This document shows, piece after piece, positions 6,524-14,942 of a stretch of 30,845 nt of DNA (the stretch's first letter is position 1; each line of letters opens with the position of its first letter). Source of the DNA: Pseudopedobacter sp043763845 (GTDB lineage: Bacteria > Bacteroidota > Bacteroidia > Sphingobacteriales > Sphingobacteriaceae); the NCBI GenBank assembly GCA_043763845.1, contig JAYULE010000175.1:1-30845 (forward strand), written 5' to 3'. Under the pieces are notes generated by a model. The model searched no databases and had not been told where the DNA came from. It saw only the letters and a list, made by a program, of their open reading frames with translations. A program made the translations under genes and the position numbers.

Positions 6524-6818
6524 TTAGATATCTTCATAATTCCTAAAATCTCTGGGTGAGCGAATTTCTAATTGTTTAATATCCATTTTTAATATTTATA
6601 GCTTTGTACCCTCTTATTCGTTGAACATTTACAATATGTTTATCCCGCCAAATTGCGGGACCAATTTATCAAAAAGTCTGCCCTGTTTATTGTTGCTAAA
6701 GCAATATGCAAACAATGAGCAAAACTTGTTTGACCAACAAATTTTCTGATATATATTCTGTTGCAAGTTCAACTGTTTCATCTGTAGTTTCAACAAATTC
6801 CGTGTTATTTAATTTCAT
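6524..6818 (-). pseudogene. Remnant of a PIN-domain (VapC-like) toxin gene
   Basis: Conceptual translation with frame correction gives FVETTDETVELATEYISE, VGQTSFAHCLHIALATINRA, DFLINW, HIVNVQRIRGYKAINIKNGY and EIRSPRDFRNYED. This is the C-terminal half of a PIN ribonuclease: the conserved Asp of TSxxDCxHIA is replaced by His (SFAHCLHIA), with DxLxxWNFKHIVN following. Lesions include a missing N-terminal half with its catalytic Asp, a frameshift before VGQTS, a palindromic insertion between Trp and the HIVN motif, a CAA-to-TAA stop after KNGY, and another frameshift before EIRSP. It cannot make an active toxin. Confidence 0.75.
6643..6660. repeat. 18-bp palindromic insertion inside the PIN remnant
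   Basis: TCCCGC-CAAATT-GCGGGA is a 6-bp perfect inverted repeat, GC-rich against an AT-rich background. It sits where an intact PIN gene would encode WNFKH, so it appears to be an inserted short palindromic element of REP type. Confidence 0.6.
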
Positions 6819-6940
6819 ACTTTGTACAAGTTAATGAACATTTTGAGGGGCGTATAAGTATATTGTAAATTTAAACGAAAGTAGGTTAAAATATTTTAAT
6901 GGAAAATTTTAAACAATTAACTTACTTAATATACTGGTTT

Positions 6941-7795
6941 TTAAAAATGCAAATGTTTAACCGTTAAGCCATTGTTTATGAGTTGCATTAAAGAATCTAT
7001 GCCAATACGTAAATGAGATTCTACATGTTCCATTGATGTTTTGCTGGCATCGCTTTCGGCGGTTTTAACGCCTTCGGGTATCATAGGTTGGTCCGATACT
7101 AAAAGAATTGCACCAGTGGGAATTTTATTGGCAAAGCCAGTAGTAAAAATGGTGGCGGTTTCCATATCAACGGCCATAGCTCGCACACTTTTAAGGTATT
7201 TTTTAAAAATTTTATCATGTTCCCAAACCCGGCGATTGGTAGTGTAAACAGTGCCTGTCCAATAATCTCTAGAGTGGTCTCTAATGGTAGTAGAAATTGC
7301 TTTTTGTAATGCAAAGGCGGGTAAAGCGGGAACTTCGGCAGGCATATAATCGTTTGATGTTCCTTCGCCACGTATAGCTGCAATAGGTAAAATTAAATCG
7401 CCAATTTGGTTTTTCTTTTTTAAGCCACCGCATTTTCCTAAAAATACTACGGCTTTTGGTTTAATGGCCGATAGTAAATCCATCATGGTTGCGGCAAGTG
7501 GGCTACCCATACCAAAATTAATTATGGTAATGCCATTGGCGGTTACGCTTTGCATAGGTTTATCAATACCAAAAATAGGAGCGTGGCCATTCCATTCAGA
7601 AAATAGCTGCAAATATTTAGAAAAATTGGTTAATATAATATAGTGTCCAAAATCGGCTAAGGGCCTGCCAGTGTATCTTGGTAACCAATTTTTTACTATT
7701 TCTTCTTTAGATTTTAGCCCTTTTTTTATGGGTGTTTCTATTTCTTTAGCAGGCGTGGTTACCGTTTCTTTTTTAATGTTTAGTTCTTCGTTCAT
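6941..7795 (-). CDS. amn: AMP nucleosidase
   Basis: This 284-residue enzyme of the PNP_UDP_1 phosphorylase superfamily hydrolyses AMP to adenine and ribose 5-phosphate in the cytoplasm. The short Bacteroidota form lacks the N-terminal regulatory domain of the E. coli enzyme. Visible features are the phosphate-site segment TIINFGMGSPLAATMMDLL (about 90-108), FLGKCGGLKKKNQIGDLILP (118-137), the ribose-binding VDMETAT (209-215, Glu212) and the purine-site Asp in LLVSDQPM (Asp235). The polar first 30 residues are low-complexity and probably disordered. The gene is monocistronic, with no same-strand gene close on either side. Its 3' end is duplicated as a decayed copy about 820 bp downstream, flanking a dead toxin-antitoxin module. 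Confidence 0.93.
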   Translation of the reverse strand: MNEELNIKKETVTTPAKEIETPIKKGLKSKEEIVKNWLPRYTGRPLADFGHYIILTNFSKYLQLFSEWNGHAPIFGIDKPMQSVTANGITIINFGMGSPLAATMMDLLSAIKPKAVVFLGKCGGLKKKNQIGDLILPIAAIRGEGTSNDYMPAEVPALPAFALQKAISTTIRDHSRDYWTGTVYTTNRRVWEHDKIFKKYLKSVRAMAVDMETATIFTTGFANKIPTGAILLVSDQPMIPEGVKTAESDASKTSMEHVESHLRIGIDSLMQLINNGLTVKHLHF

Positions 7796-8328
7796 GGTGG
7801 ATTGAGGTTAAACTACTAATTTTTATTAAATTAAGTAGGTTACTTGCAATCTATGTATAAATTATTAAAAGTGTTTTAATTAATTGTAAAGAAGAAAGTG
7901 ATAGGGAATATTTAAATTTTGAAAAGTCAAAATTATAAAACTAGCAAAGTATAAAGCTGATAGCCTTTGCATAAATCTTTGAGTTTTTTGCGGAAAAACC
8001 TAAAATTATTTTAACCGCAAAAAATCCACAAGTAAATCAATAAGAATACTAAACTGCTTGTAAACACTTAAAATAATTATACAAATTTATACATCCGTTT
8101 TTAACTTTTTGATTTACAGATATATTTTTATTTAAAAAAACCGAATAAGTTGCTTTTATAAAACTTTTATTGGAAAAATGGTTGAATTAGCGTAAAATCA
8201 AAAAGTACTTATTTTTGTACCTCCGAAACTTAAAAATATAATATTATCACAAATATAACTTTTACCTAAAGTAGGATTTTAAATTATTGGCAAAGTATTT
8301 GTAAATAAATTAAAAAAATAAATAAATT
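7796..8328. other. Intergenic region without a recognisable gene
   Basis: The 533 bases between divergent genes are AT-rich and contain no credible ORF. They hold one clear inverted repeat (7984-8024) and a TATTTTTG -7-like octamer at 8210-8217 upstream of the small membrane protein gene, but without a well-placed -33 element. Confidence 0.6.
7984..8024. repeat. Inverted repeat with 10-bp perfect arms
   Basis: TTTTTTGCGG (7984-7993) and CCGCAAAAAA (8015-8024) are perfectly complementary around a 21-nt loop. It could act as a terminator-like or regulatory hairpin, but no gene ends next to it. Confidence 0.55.
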
Positions 8329-8514
8329 ATGAATGTAAAAAGAACTTTTGGTACAATATTAACTATACTAGGAATAATAGGTTTAATTTATACAGCAATA
8401 AATTTTGCGCAAGGCTCGGGTGAAACTCGCAACTTAATTGTTTGGGGAATTTTAGGAATAGTGTTTTTTGTTTCTGGTATTGGTTTGATTAAAACAACTA
8501 AAGATGAAATGTAA
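8329..8514 (+). CDS. Small two-helix membrane protein, hypothetical
   Basis: This 61-residue protein has two hydrophobic segments (about 7-26 and 37-54) separated by a short polar loop (QGSGETRNL). The second segment ends in a Lys-rich tail (KTTKDEM), typical of a small inner-membrane hairpin. The ATG follows an A-rich leader, as is usual where Shine-Dalgarno sites are weak. I do not recognise a function. It is convergent with the NlpC/P60 gene. Confidence 0.65.
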   Translation: MNVKRTFGTILTILGIIGLIYTAINFAQGSGETRNLIVWGILGIVFFVSGIGLIKTTKDEM

Positions 8515-8548
8515 AACAAAATAATAAATGCAAAATATAAAAATAAGC

Positions 8549-9118
8549 CTATTCGGATATATCCAATTCGTTTTTAAATGATTCTAACATACGGCCACCT
8601 TTATAAAAATATCTAGTCCAGTAGGGGTCTTCTAAGTTACTGATCATAACCCCTTTGCTTGATGATGCGTGAGCAAATTTATTCTCGCCAATATAAACCC
8701 CCACATGGCTAATAGCCCTACTATGGATTTTAAAAAATACTAAATCTCCTTGTTCCAACTCGGTTTTTGCAACCGGGTCAACCATACTAAAAATATTTCT
8801 AGAATTGTTACCAATAATAGTACTAAAAGCTTTGTTATAAAGTTGAAAAGCAAATTTAGAGCAGTCAATACCTTTTTTACTATTTCCACCTAAGCGGTAT
8901 GGCGTACCAATCCAATCGTAAATAAATTTATACATTTTGGTGTTTGATGTTGCCGAAATAGCTACCCCCATTATTTGCGAAAAGTATTGAGAAGCTAAGT
9001 TATCAGGGTCTTTGGTATCTTCTTTTTCTTGATTTTGAGCCGAGCTATTAGTGCTATTTTGGCCAATTACGCTAAATGATGTTAGTGTGAGAAGCAATAA
9101 AATAATGGATTTTTTCAT
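8549..9118 (-). CDS. Secreted NlpC/P60 (C40) peptidoglycan endopeptidase
   Basis: The product has 189 residues. A signal peptide (about 1-19, ending VIG) is followed by a polar linker (20-40) and an NlpC/P60 domain (about 62-175). The catalytic triad is visible: Cys86 in GIDCSKFAFQLY, His138 in ISHVGVYIG and His150 in FAHASSSKGV. The substrate motif GTPYRLGGNSKKGIDC is conserved. Such enzymes cut stem peptides of peptidoglycan in the periplasm during wall remodelling. No SH3 or LysM targeting domain is present. The gene appears monocistronic, and its leader contains a small CCGTTT/AAACGG hairpin. Confidence 0.9.
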   Translation of the reverse strand: MKKSIILLLLTLTSFSVIGQNSTNSSAQNQEKEDTKDPDNLASQYFSQIMGVAISATSNTKMYKFIYDWIGTPYRLGGNSKKGIDCSKFAFQLYNKAFSTIIGNNSRNIFSMVDPVAKTELEQGDLVFFKIHSRAISHVGVYIGENKFAHASSSKGVMISNLEDPYWTRYFYKGGRMLESFKNELDISE

Positions 9119-9350
9119 TAACTCTTTGTTTTATTTCATTTAACCGTTTTAGTTAAACGGCCTTAACAAAATTATATTTTGTAAGGATGTAAAAGTAAAA
9201 TTTATGTTTGTTCTACGCAACAAATATTTATATGTTTTAACTATTTAACTTTTTATTTAAAAATTACGAATTATATTGCTAACAAAGGGTTTTATTTTTG
9301 GTTAGATAATGATAGATTTGTTTTTTCGCATTTAACAACAAAAATCACCA

Positions 9351-10346
9351 ATGAGTTCAGTTGCTATTACTAAAGATACGTACCTAATGTGGTATGAAAT
9401 TATGCTTTTACTAAGAAAGTTCGAAGAAAAAGCTGGCCAATTATACGGCCAACAAAAAATACGTGGTTTTTGCCACCTTTATATAGGGCAAGAAGCTGTT
9501 ATTGCAGGAACAATATCTGCAACTAACCACGATGATAGCATGATAACCGCCTACCGCGACCATGCTCACCCGTTGGCAAAAGGGATGTCGGCCAATGCAG
9601 CAATGGCCGAGCTTTTTGGAAAAGCTACGGGTTGTTCTAAAGGTAAAGGCGGCTCAATGCACTTTTTTGATAAAGAAAACAAATTTTTTGGTGGACATGG
9701 CATTGTTGGTGCACAAGTACCTTTAGGTGCTGGTATAGCCTTTGCCGAACAATATTTAGGCACAAAAAATGTAAACGTTTGTTACATGGGCGATGGCGCA
9801 GTACGCCAAGGTGCAGTACACGAAACTTTTAACTTGGCAATGCTTTGGAAAATACCAGTAGTTTTTGTTTGCGAAAACAACGGTTATGCAATGGGAACTT
9901 CGGTGGCTAGGTCATCAAACATAACAGATATTTATAAATTAGGTTTAGCTTACGATATGCCTTGTATGCCAGTTGATGGCATGGACCCAGTTGCAGTACA
10001 CACCGCAATGGATGAAGCTGTACAACGAGCCAGAAATGGCGAAGGGCCAACTTTTTTAGAAATTAGGACGTATAGATACAAAGGTCACTCTATGTCTGAT
10101 CCTCAAAAATACCGCAGTAAAGAAGAAGTAGAGGAGTATAAAGCAAAAGACCCAATTGAAATTGTAAAAAAACACATAGTTGACAATAATTTTGAAAACG
10201 AAGCTTGGTTTGATGGTGTTGCTGCCAAAGTAAAAGTAGTGGTTGAAGAGGCCGTTAAATTTGCTGAAGAATCACCGTATCCAGATGCATCAGAATTGTT
10301 TAAAGATGTGTATGCCGAGGATAATTATCCTTTTATTAAAGATTAA
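9351..10346 (+). CDS. pdhA: Pyruvate dehydrogenase E1 component, alpha subunit
   Basis: The 331-residue thiamine-diphosphate subunit works with E1-beta to decarboxylate pyruvate and transfer the acetyl group to E2 lipoyl domains. It shows GQEAVIAGTISAT (46-58), the TPP motif running from GDG (147-149) through NLAMLWKIPVVFVCENN (Asn176-Asn177), and the loop RYKGHSMSDPQKYR near 235-250 that orders the active site. The length fits the heterotetrameric E1 family. It lies 35 nt before the E2 gene, so the two are co-transcribed. The E1-beta and E3 genes are not in the window. A TAGATTTG -7-like element lies at 9313-9320, about 30 nt before the ATG, but no well-spaced -33 box is evident. Confidence 0.95.
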   Translation: MSSVAITKDTYLMWYEIMLLLRKFEEKAGQLYGQQKIRGFCHLYIGQEAVIAGTISATNHDDSMITAYRDHAHPLAKGMSANAAMAELFGKATGCSKGKGGSMHFFDKENKFFGGHGIVGAQVPLGAGIAFAEQYLGTKNVNVCYMGDGAVRQGAVHETFNLAMLWKIPVVFVCENNGYAMGTSVARSSNITDIYKLGLAYDMPCMPVDGMDPVAVHTAMDEAVQRARNGEGPTFLEIRTYRYKGHSMSDPQKYRSKEEVEEYKAKDPIEIVKKHIVDNNFENEAWFDGVAAKVKVVVEEAVKFAEESPYPDASELFKDVYAEDNYPFIKD

Positions 10347-10381
10347 ATATAAAAACAACGATTTTTAAACAGTAAAATATA

Positions 10382-12025
10382 ATGGCTGAAGTAATTAAAA
10401 TGCCCAAAATGAGCGACACCATGACCGAAGGTGTTTTAGCAAAATGGCATAAAAAAGTGGGCGACAAAGTTAAAGCTGGCGATGTTTTAGCCGAAATTGA
10501 AACTGATAAAGCAACAATGGATTTCGAATCTTTTCAAGATGGAACCATACTTTTTATTGGTTTAGAAGAAGGCAAAGCTGTGCCTGTTGATGAAATTATT
10601 GCCGTAATTGGCAACGAAGGCGAAGATTATAAAGCCGCTATTGCTGCCGACAAACCAAAAGCCGAAACTAAAAGTGAATCATCTGCCGAAGCAGAAAAAA
10701 TTGAAACTGTTACTCCAAGTGCTACAAGTGTTGATACTTCAAGCATCACGGCAACGGTAATTAGAATGCCCGCCCTAAGTGATACCATGACCGAAGGCGT
10801 TATTAATAAATGGAATTTTAAAATTGGAGATACGGTAAAAGCCGATGATTCGCTGGCTGATGTAGAAACCGATAAAGCAACTATGGAAGTAGTTGGTTAC
10901 GAAGATGGTACACTTTTGTATTTAAGTGTGAAGGAAGGCGAAGCAGTACCCGTTAATGGTATTATTGCTATTGTGGGCAAAGCTGGTACAGATTTTACAC
11001 CATTACTAAGCCAAAGTGACGTTGCCGAAACAAAAGCAGATGAGCCAGTAAGCGACCAAAAATCGGCGGAAGCCAAACCGACTGAAGTAGAGAAAAAAAC
11101 AGTTTTAATAGATGATAGCCGCATTAAAGCATCGCCTTTGGCTCGTAAAATTGCCCAAGACAAAGGCATTAATTTACACGAGGTAACCGGTACAGCCGAA
11201 GGTGGAAGGATAGTGAAAAAAGATGTTGAAGGTTACACGCCTGCTGCAAAACAAGAAACTGCCCAACCGGCTGCAGAAACTGCAACAGCACCAGCAGAAA
11301 AGTTTTTTGCGCCTGCTCCAGTTATTCCTCAATTTGTTGGCGAAGAACGATTTACAGAAAAACCAGTTTCGCAAATGCGTAAAGCTATTAGCCGTAGTTT
11401 AGCCGAAAGTTTATTTACCGCACCGCATTTTTATTTAAATATTACAGTTGATATGGATGGTGCAATGGCCGCCCGTACACTAATTAATACAGTAGCAACG
11501 GTAAAAGTTTCATTTAACGATATCGTAATTAAAGCAGTTGCTATTGCCTTAAAACAACACCCAGCTGTAAACTCATCTTTTAGAGGCGACAAAATCCGCT
11601 TTAACGAACATACAAACATTGGGGTTGCAATGGCTATTGAAGATGGCTTGTTGGTACCAGTTGTTAGGTTTGCCGATGGTAAAAGTTTATCGCACATTTC
11701 GGCAGAAGTAAAAGACTTTGCACAAAAAGCGAAAGCTAAAAAATTACAACCAAAAGATTGGGAAGGTTCAACATTTACAGTTTCTAATTTAGGAATGTTT
11801 GGTATTGATGATTTTACATCTATAATTAACACGCCCGATGGTGCAATACTATCTGTTGGTGCAATACAACAAGTTCCCGTTGTTAAAAATGGTGCAGTTG
11901 TACCAGGTAATATTATGAGATTAAGTTTAGGTTGCGACCACCGAGTAATTGATGGTGCAACAGGAGCTAAATTTTTACAAACTTTAAAAGCTTTATTAGA
12001 AGAACCAATAAGGTTATTGGCTTAA
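10382..12025 (+). CDS. pdhC: Pyruvate dehydrogenase E2, dihydrolipoamide acetyltransferase
   Basis: This 547-residue core protein of the pyruvate dehydrogenase complex has two N-terminal lipoyl domains with lipoylated lysines in ETDKATM (Lys43 and Lys165). Ala/Pro/Glu-rich linkers follow, then a peripheral-subunit-binding domain (about 246-283, ASPLARKIAQDKGINLHEVTG). The C-terminal acetyltransferase domain (about 325-547) ends with the active-site motif DHRVIDGATG (His520, Asp524). It moves the acetyl group from lipoamide to CoA. It is transcribed with pdhA and followed by a strong terminator hairpin. Two lipoyl domains are common in Bacteroidota. Confidence 0.95.
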   Translation: MAEVIKMPKMSDTMTEGVLAKWHKKVGDKVKAGDVLAEIETDKATMDFESFQDGTILFIGLEEGKAVPVDEIIAVIGNEGEDYKAAIAADKPKAETKSESSAEAEKIETVTPSATSVDTSSITATVIRMPALSDTMTEGVINKWNFKIGDTVKADDSLADVETDKATMEVVGYEDGTLLYLSVKEGEAVPVNGIIAIVGKAGTDFTPLLSQSDVAETKADEPVSDQKSAEAKPTEVEKKTVLIDDSRIKASPLARKIAQDKGINLHEVTGTAEGGRIVKKDVEGYTPAAKQETAQPAAETATAPAEKFFAPAPVIPQFVGEERFTEKPVSQMRKAISRSLAESLFTAPHFYLNITVDMDGAMAARTLINTVATVKVSFNDIVIKAVAIALKQHPAVNSSFRGDKIRFNEHTNIGVAMAIEDGLLVPVVRFADGKSLSHISAEVKDFAQKAKAKKLQPKDWEGSTFTVSNLGMFGIDDFTSIINTPDGAILSVGAIQQVPVVKNGAVVPGNIMRLSLGCDHRVIDGATGAKFLQTLKALLEEPIRLLA

Positions 12026-12045
12026 TTTTAAAACCTTTATACTAC

Positions 12046-12096
12046 AAAAACTCTTATTTTACTTTAGATTTTTTCTGAAGCGAAATAAGAGTTTTT
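12046..12096 (+). terminator. Rho-independent terminator after pdhC
   Basis: AAAAACTCTTATTT (12046-12059) and AAATAAGAGTTTTT (12083-12096) are a perfect 14-bp inverted repeat with a 23-nt loop, starting 20 nt after the pdhC stop. The T-rich right arm and following ATTTT fit a terminator. Confidence 0.8.
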
Positions 12097-12114
12097 ATTT
12101 TAAAGCCTACAAAT

Positions 12115-12813
12115 ATGAAAATGCGGTATTGTTTACTACTTATACTTTTGCTTACGTGGTGCAATACGCAAGCACAAGAAAACTTTATTGTAAAAGGTAT
12201 AGTATTTAAAAACAACAGTACCGATAGAGTAGCAAATGCAACTATTGCCAATAAAAATAAGCAAACCACTACTCAAACAGATGAGTTTGGAACTTTTGCT
12301 ATCGTTGTAGTTTTAGGCGACACCTTAAATGTTTCTAAAACTGGTTTACAAGAAATAGATAAAATTATTGTTAAAAAACAAAACATTATAGTTTATTTAA
12401 ACACGGCAACTGTTTTAACCGAAGTTGTGGTAAAAGCAAAATCGGTAAAGCAAGAACAGAAAGAAATTTTGGCTGGGTATAAATCTAAAGGGGTTTATAA
12501 TAACGGGAAAATACCTTTTTTAATGTATATTTTTAACCCGCTAACTGCGCTGCAAAATTTGTTAAGTAAGGATGCAAAAAACGCTAAAACATTTTACAAA
12601 TACATATCCCGCGAAAACGGAGAAACTTTTGTTGATGGTAAGTTTAATATAGCCTTAATTAAAGCCAACACCAATATTAACGAAACCGATATTGCCGAGT
12701 TTATGTATATGTACCGACCAAAATATGTAGATGTTAAATATTGGAACGAGTATGATGCGATTAATTATATCAAAAGATCTTATTCGAAATATAAAGGAGT
12801 TAAAAAAAAGTAA
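12115..12813 (+). CDS. Secreted CarboxypepD_reg-like domain protein
   Basis: The 232-residue exported protein has a signal peptide (about 1-20, ending TQAQ). A single CarboxypepD_reg-like beta-sandwich follows (about 23-110: FIVKGIVFKNNSTDRVANAT, TDEFGTFAIVVVLGDTLNVSKTG, TEVVVKA). The helical, Lys-rich remainder is of unknown fold. The N-terminal domain is the one usually fused to TonB-dependent receptors, but no barrel follows here. Stand-alone versions are common and uncharacterised in Bacteroidota. A second Met two codons downstream (12121) is an alternative start. The gene is convergent with the porin gene. Confidence 0.75.
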   Translation: MKMRYCLLLILLLTWCNTQAQENFIVKGIVFKNNSTDRVANATIANKNKQTTTQTDEFGTFAIVVVLGDTLNVSKTGLQEIDKIIVKKQNIIVYLNTATVLTEVVVKAKSVKQEQKEILAGYKSKGVYNNGKIPFLMYIFNPLTALQNLLSKDAKNAKTFYKYISRENGETFVDGKFNIALIKANTNINETDIAEFMYMYRPKYVDVKYWNEYDAINYIKRSYSKYKGVKKK

Positions 12814-12861
12814 TTGTAATATATTTTAAACTCTGGCTTTTACTCAAAACATTCAGATACT

Positions 12862-14937
12862 TTAATCATAAAATTTCCAACTTACACCAAACTTACCTTG
12901 TGGGTATTGCATTGGGTAGCCGTTTACAGTGTAATAACCTCGGCTTTGGCTTAAGCTTTGGTTGGCGTATTCGTATTTTAAAAACAAGTTGGTACGTTTC
13001 CAAGTGGTGCGCAACCAAACATCGGCAATGGGGTAAGTATCAAATCTTATATTATCGCCATTATAAAACTGCCCAATTGCTGGTGCGTACGATGTTGCAG
13101 TATATTTGGTAAAATAGCGTAAATCAAAACCAATGTCAGCTTTTAATACTTTAAAGTAAGTGTTGCGGAAGTAAAAACTTTGATAAGTGTATAACTCGGG
13201 AGTTCTAATTATGGTTTCGAAATCTGTTTTTTGGTAAACAATAAAATTTTTGAAAGTGAACTTTCCAAAAACAAAATCTTTCTCTAAACTCAGTTTTAAA
13301 AAGTTTATTATTCCTGTATTTTGTTCGGGTACAACATCGCCGTTAAGGCTTTGTGTAAAATATAAATGGTTGGTAATTAACGAGTATTGGGCATTGGCAA
13401 TCAAATTAAATTTGGTATTAATATAACTAAACGATGCGTTTTGGGTTTTCTCTTTCTCAAAACTGTTAGTCCAATTATGGTGATTTGATAATTGCCTTTG
13501 GTATAATTGTGCGGGGCTTTGATTTTGCGAATAAGCCCCAAAAACCACATTGCCTACTTTGTTGCCAAGTTTAATATCTAATTGTGCTTGGTAAAAAAAA
13601 TCGCCAGCATTTCGGCCTTGTATTATTTGCTTAAAATCGCCGTTAAGGCTTGCTTTATCGTTTAAGCCGTAGTTTAAATTTGCTTTTAGAGTTACATTCT
13701 GAAAGTTTAGGTTTACATTATATTGATTGTAGCGATACAAATCGTGGGTTAGGCCTACGTTTAATTTTAATTCGTTTTTTAAAAAAGAAATTTTTTTTCC
13801 ACGCAAATAAAAGCTGTACGTAAAATCGTTTTGCAGGTGTTTTAGTGAAGTGGAATCGTTGGTTTGAGACGAATCGGGAAACAAATAATAATGTCTTAAT
13901 AACCCAGTTGTATCGGGTTCTCTATTTTTAAAAACGTATTTTTGAGTGTTGTATAATAAGCTATAACTTATACGCTGACTGGGCAAAACAGCCGTATTTT
14001 CGGCATTGTTAGTGATTTTACCTATGTTATAAAACTGTTTAACATAAATACTGTTATTTCGCCAATTATGGGTAGCAGTATTTAACCTAACTGCTTCAAA
14101 CTCGGGTGCAACTAAAGTAGGTACAGTAAAAATAGAGTCGTTTAAAATACCCCCATATTCCGATGTTTTAAAATTGTTAAAAGTGGCGTTTGCTAAAATT
14201 GTGTAACGTTTATTTGGCGACTCGTACCAGTTCCAAACTGCGGCTTTAAGGTTATTTGCCACTAAATCTTGCGCTCGCCTATTAGGCGAACCGTAAAAAG
14301 TACGGGCACCAGTTTTGTGCAAATTTGCACCAACGTTCCAATTTGGTTTTATGTTTTGCGAGTGTATGCCGTTAAAAGTTTGTTCGGTAATGCGGCTAAA
14401 AGCTGGGGTGCTGTAATACAAGTCAGTAAATGGCGACCGGGCTTGGTAATATAAAACATCTTCGGGCTTTTGCAGGTACAAGTCTAAGTAGTGGTACCCT
14501 ACATCAAAACCTATGGTTTTACGGGGCTCGAAAAGCATTGGCCGGGTAGATAAACCCAATAATCCCAAATTCATGGTAGGGTGTTTGGGTTGGTTTAAAA
14601 TGCTTTGGTATTGAAAATCGTTGGCTGCCGTATCTAAAAAAAACAAACGTGTACTATCTGTTAAAAACTCGGCTTTGGTGTATTTAATATATTTTGCGTT
14701 ATACACTATTGCTTTTACTTGGTTATCAAGCTTAGCTCTTAACGAATCTATGTTGTCTTCTTTTTCACTTTCCTGTTCGGCTACTTCTTGTATAGGTTGG
14801 CCGTTTCTATCGTACCTAATATTGGTATTGCCGTTTGGCGATTGTTGGTTGTTACCTTGGTTAGGGTTATTAAATTGCGCCCAAGCACTACCCGATAGCA
14901 TTACAAAAAATAAAAGTAAAAACGTTTTTAGATGCAT
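12862..14937 (-). CDS. Putative outer-membrane porin (Porin_10-like)
   Basis: This 691-residue protein has a signal peptide (about 1-20, ending AWAQ) and a low-complexity Asn/Gln-rich segment (NNPNQGNNQQSPNGN). The rest is a long beta-barrel with frequent aromatic-terminated strands and a C-terminal ...GKFGVSWKFYD typical of outer-membrane insertion. It resembles the Bacteroidota putative porin family (Porin_10). It is the last gene of an lpxK-punA-porin unit, starting only 5 nt after the punA stop. Substrate is unknown. Confidence 0.82.
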   Translation of the reverse strand: MHLKTFLLLFFVMLSGSAWAQFNNPNQGNNQQSPNGNTNIRYDRNGQPIQEVAEQESEKEDNIDSLRAKLDNQVKAIVYNAKYIKYTKAEFLTDSTRLFFLDTAANDFQYQSILNQPKHPTMNLGLLGLSTRPMLFEPRKTIGFDVGYHYLDLYLQKPEDVLYYQARSPFTDLYYSTPAFSRITEQTFNGIHSQNIKPNWNVGANLHKTGARTFYGSPNRRAQDLVANNLKAAVWNWYESPNKRYTILANATFNNFKTSEYGGILNDSIFTVPTLVAPEFEAVRLNTATHNWRNNSIYVKQFYNIGKITNNAENTAVLPSQRISYSLLYNTQKYVFKNREPDTTGLLRHYYLFPDSSQTNDSTSLKHLQNDFTYSFYLRGKKISFLKNELKLNVGLTHDLYRYNQYNVNLNFQNVTLKANLNYGLNDKASLNGDFKQIIQGRNAGDFFYQAQLDIKLGNKVGNVVFGAYSQNQSPAQLYQRQLSNHHNWTNSFEKEKTQNASFSYINTKFNLIANAQYSLITNHLYFTQSLNGDVVPEQNTGIINFLKLSLEKDFVFGKFTFKNFIVYQKTDFETIIRTPELYTYQSFYFRNTYFKVLKADIGFDLRYFTKYTATSYAPAIGQFYNGDNIRFDTYPIADVWLRTTWKRTNLFLKYEYANQSLSQSRGYYTVNGYPMQYPQGKFGVSWKFYD

Positions 14938-14942
14938 TGGGG

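Noticed and set aside
7099..7383. Alternative minus-strand frame inside amn
   Set aside because: It overlaps the AMP nucleosidase catalytic region in another frame and has no recognisable family pattern.
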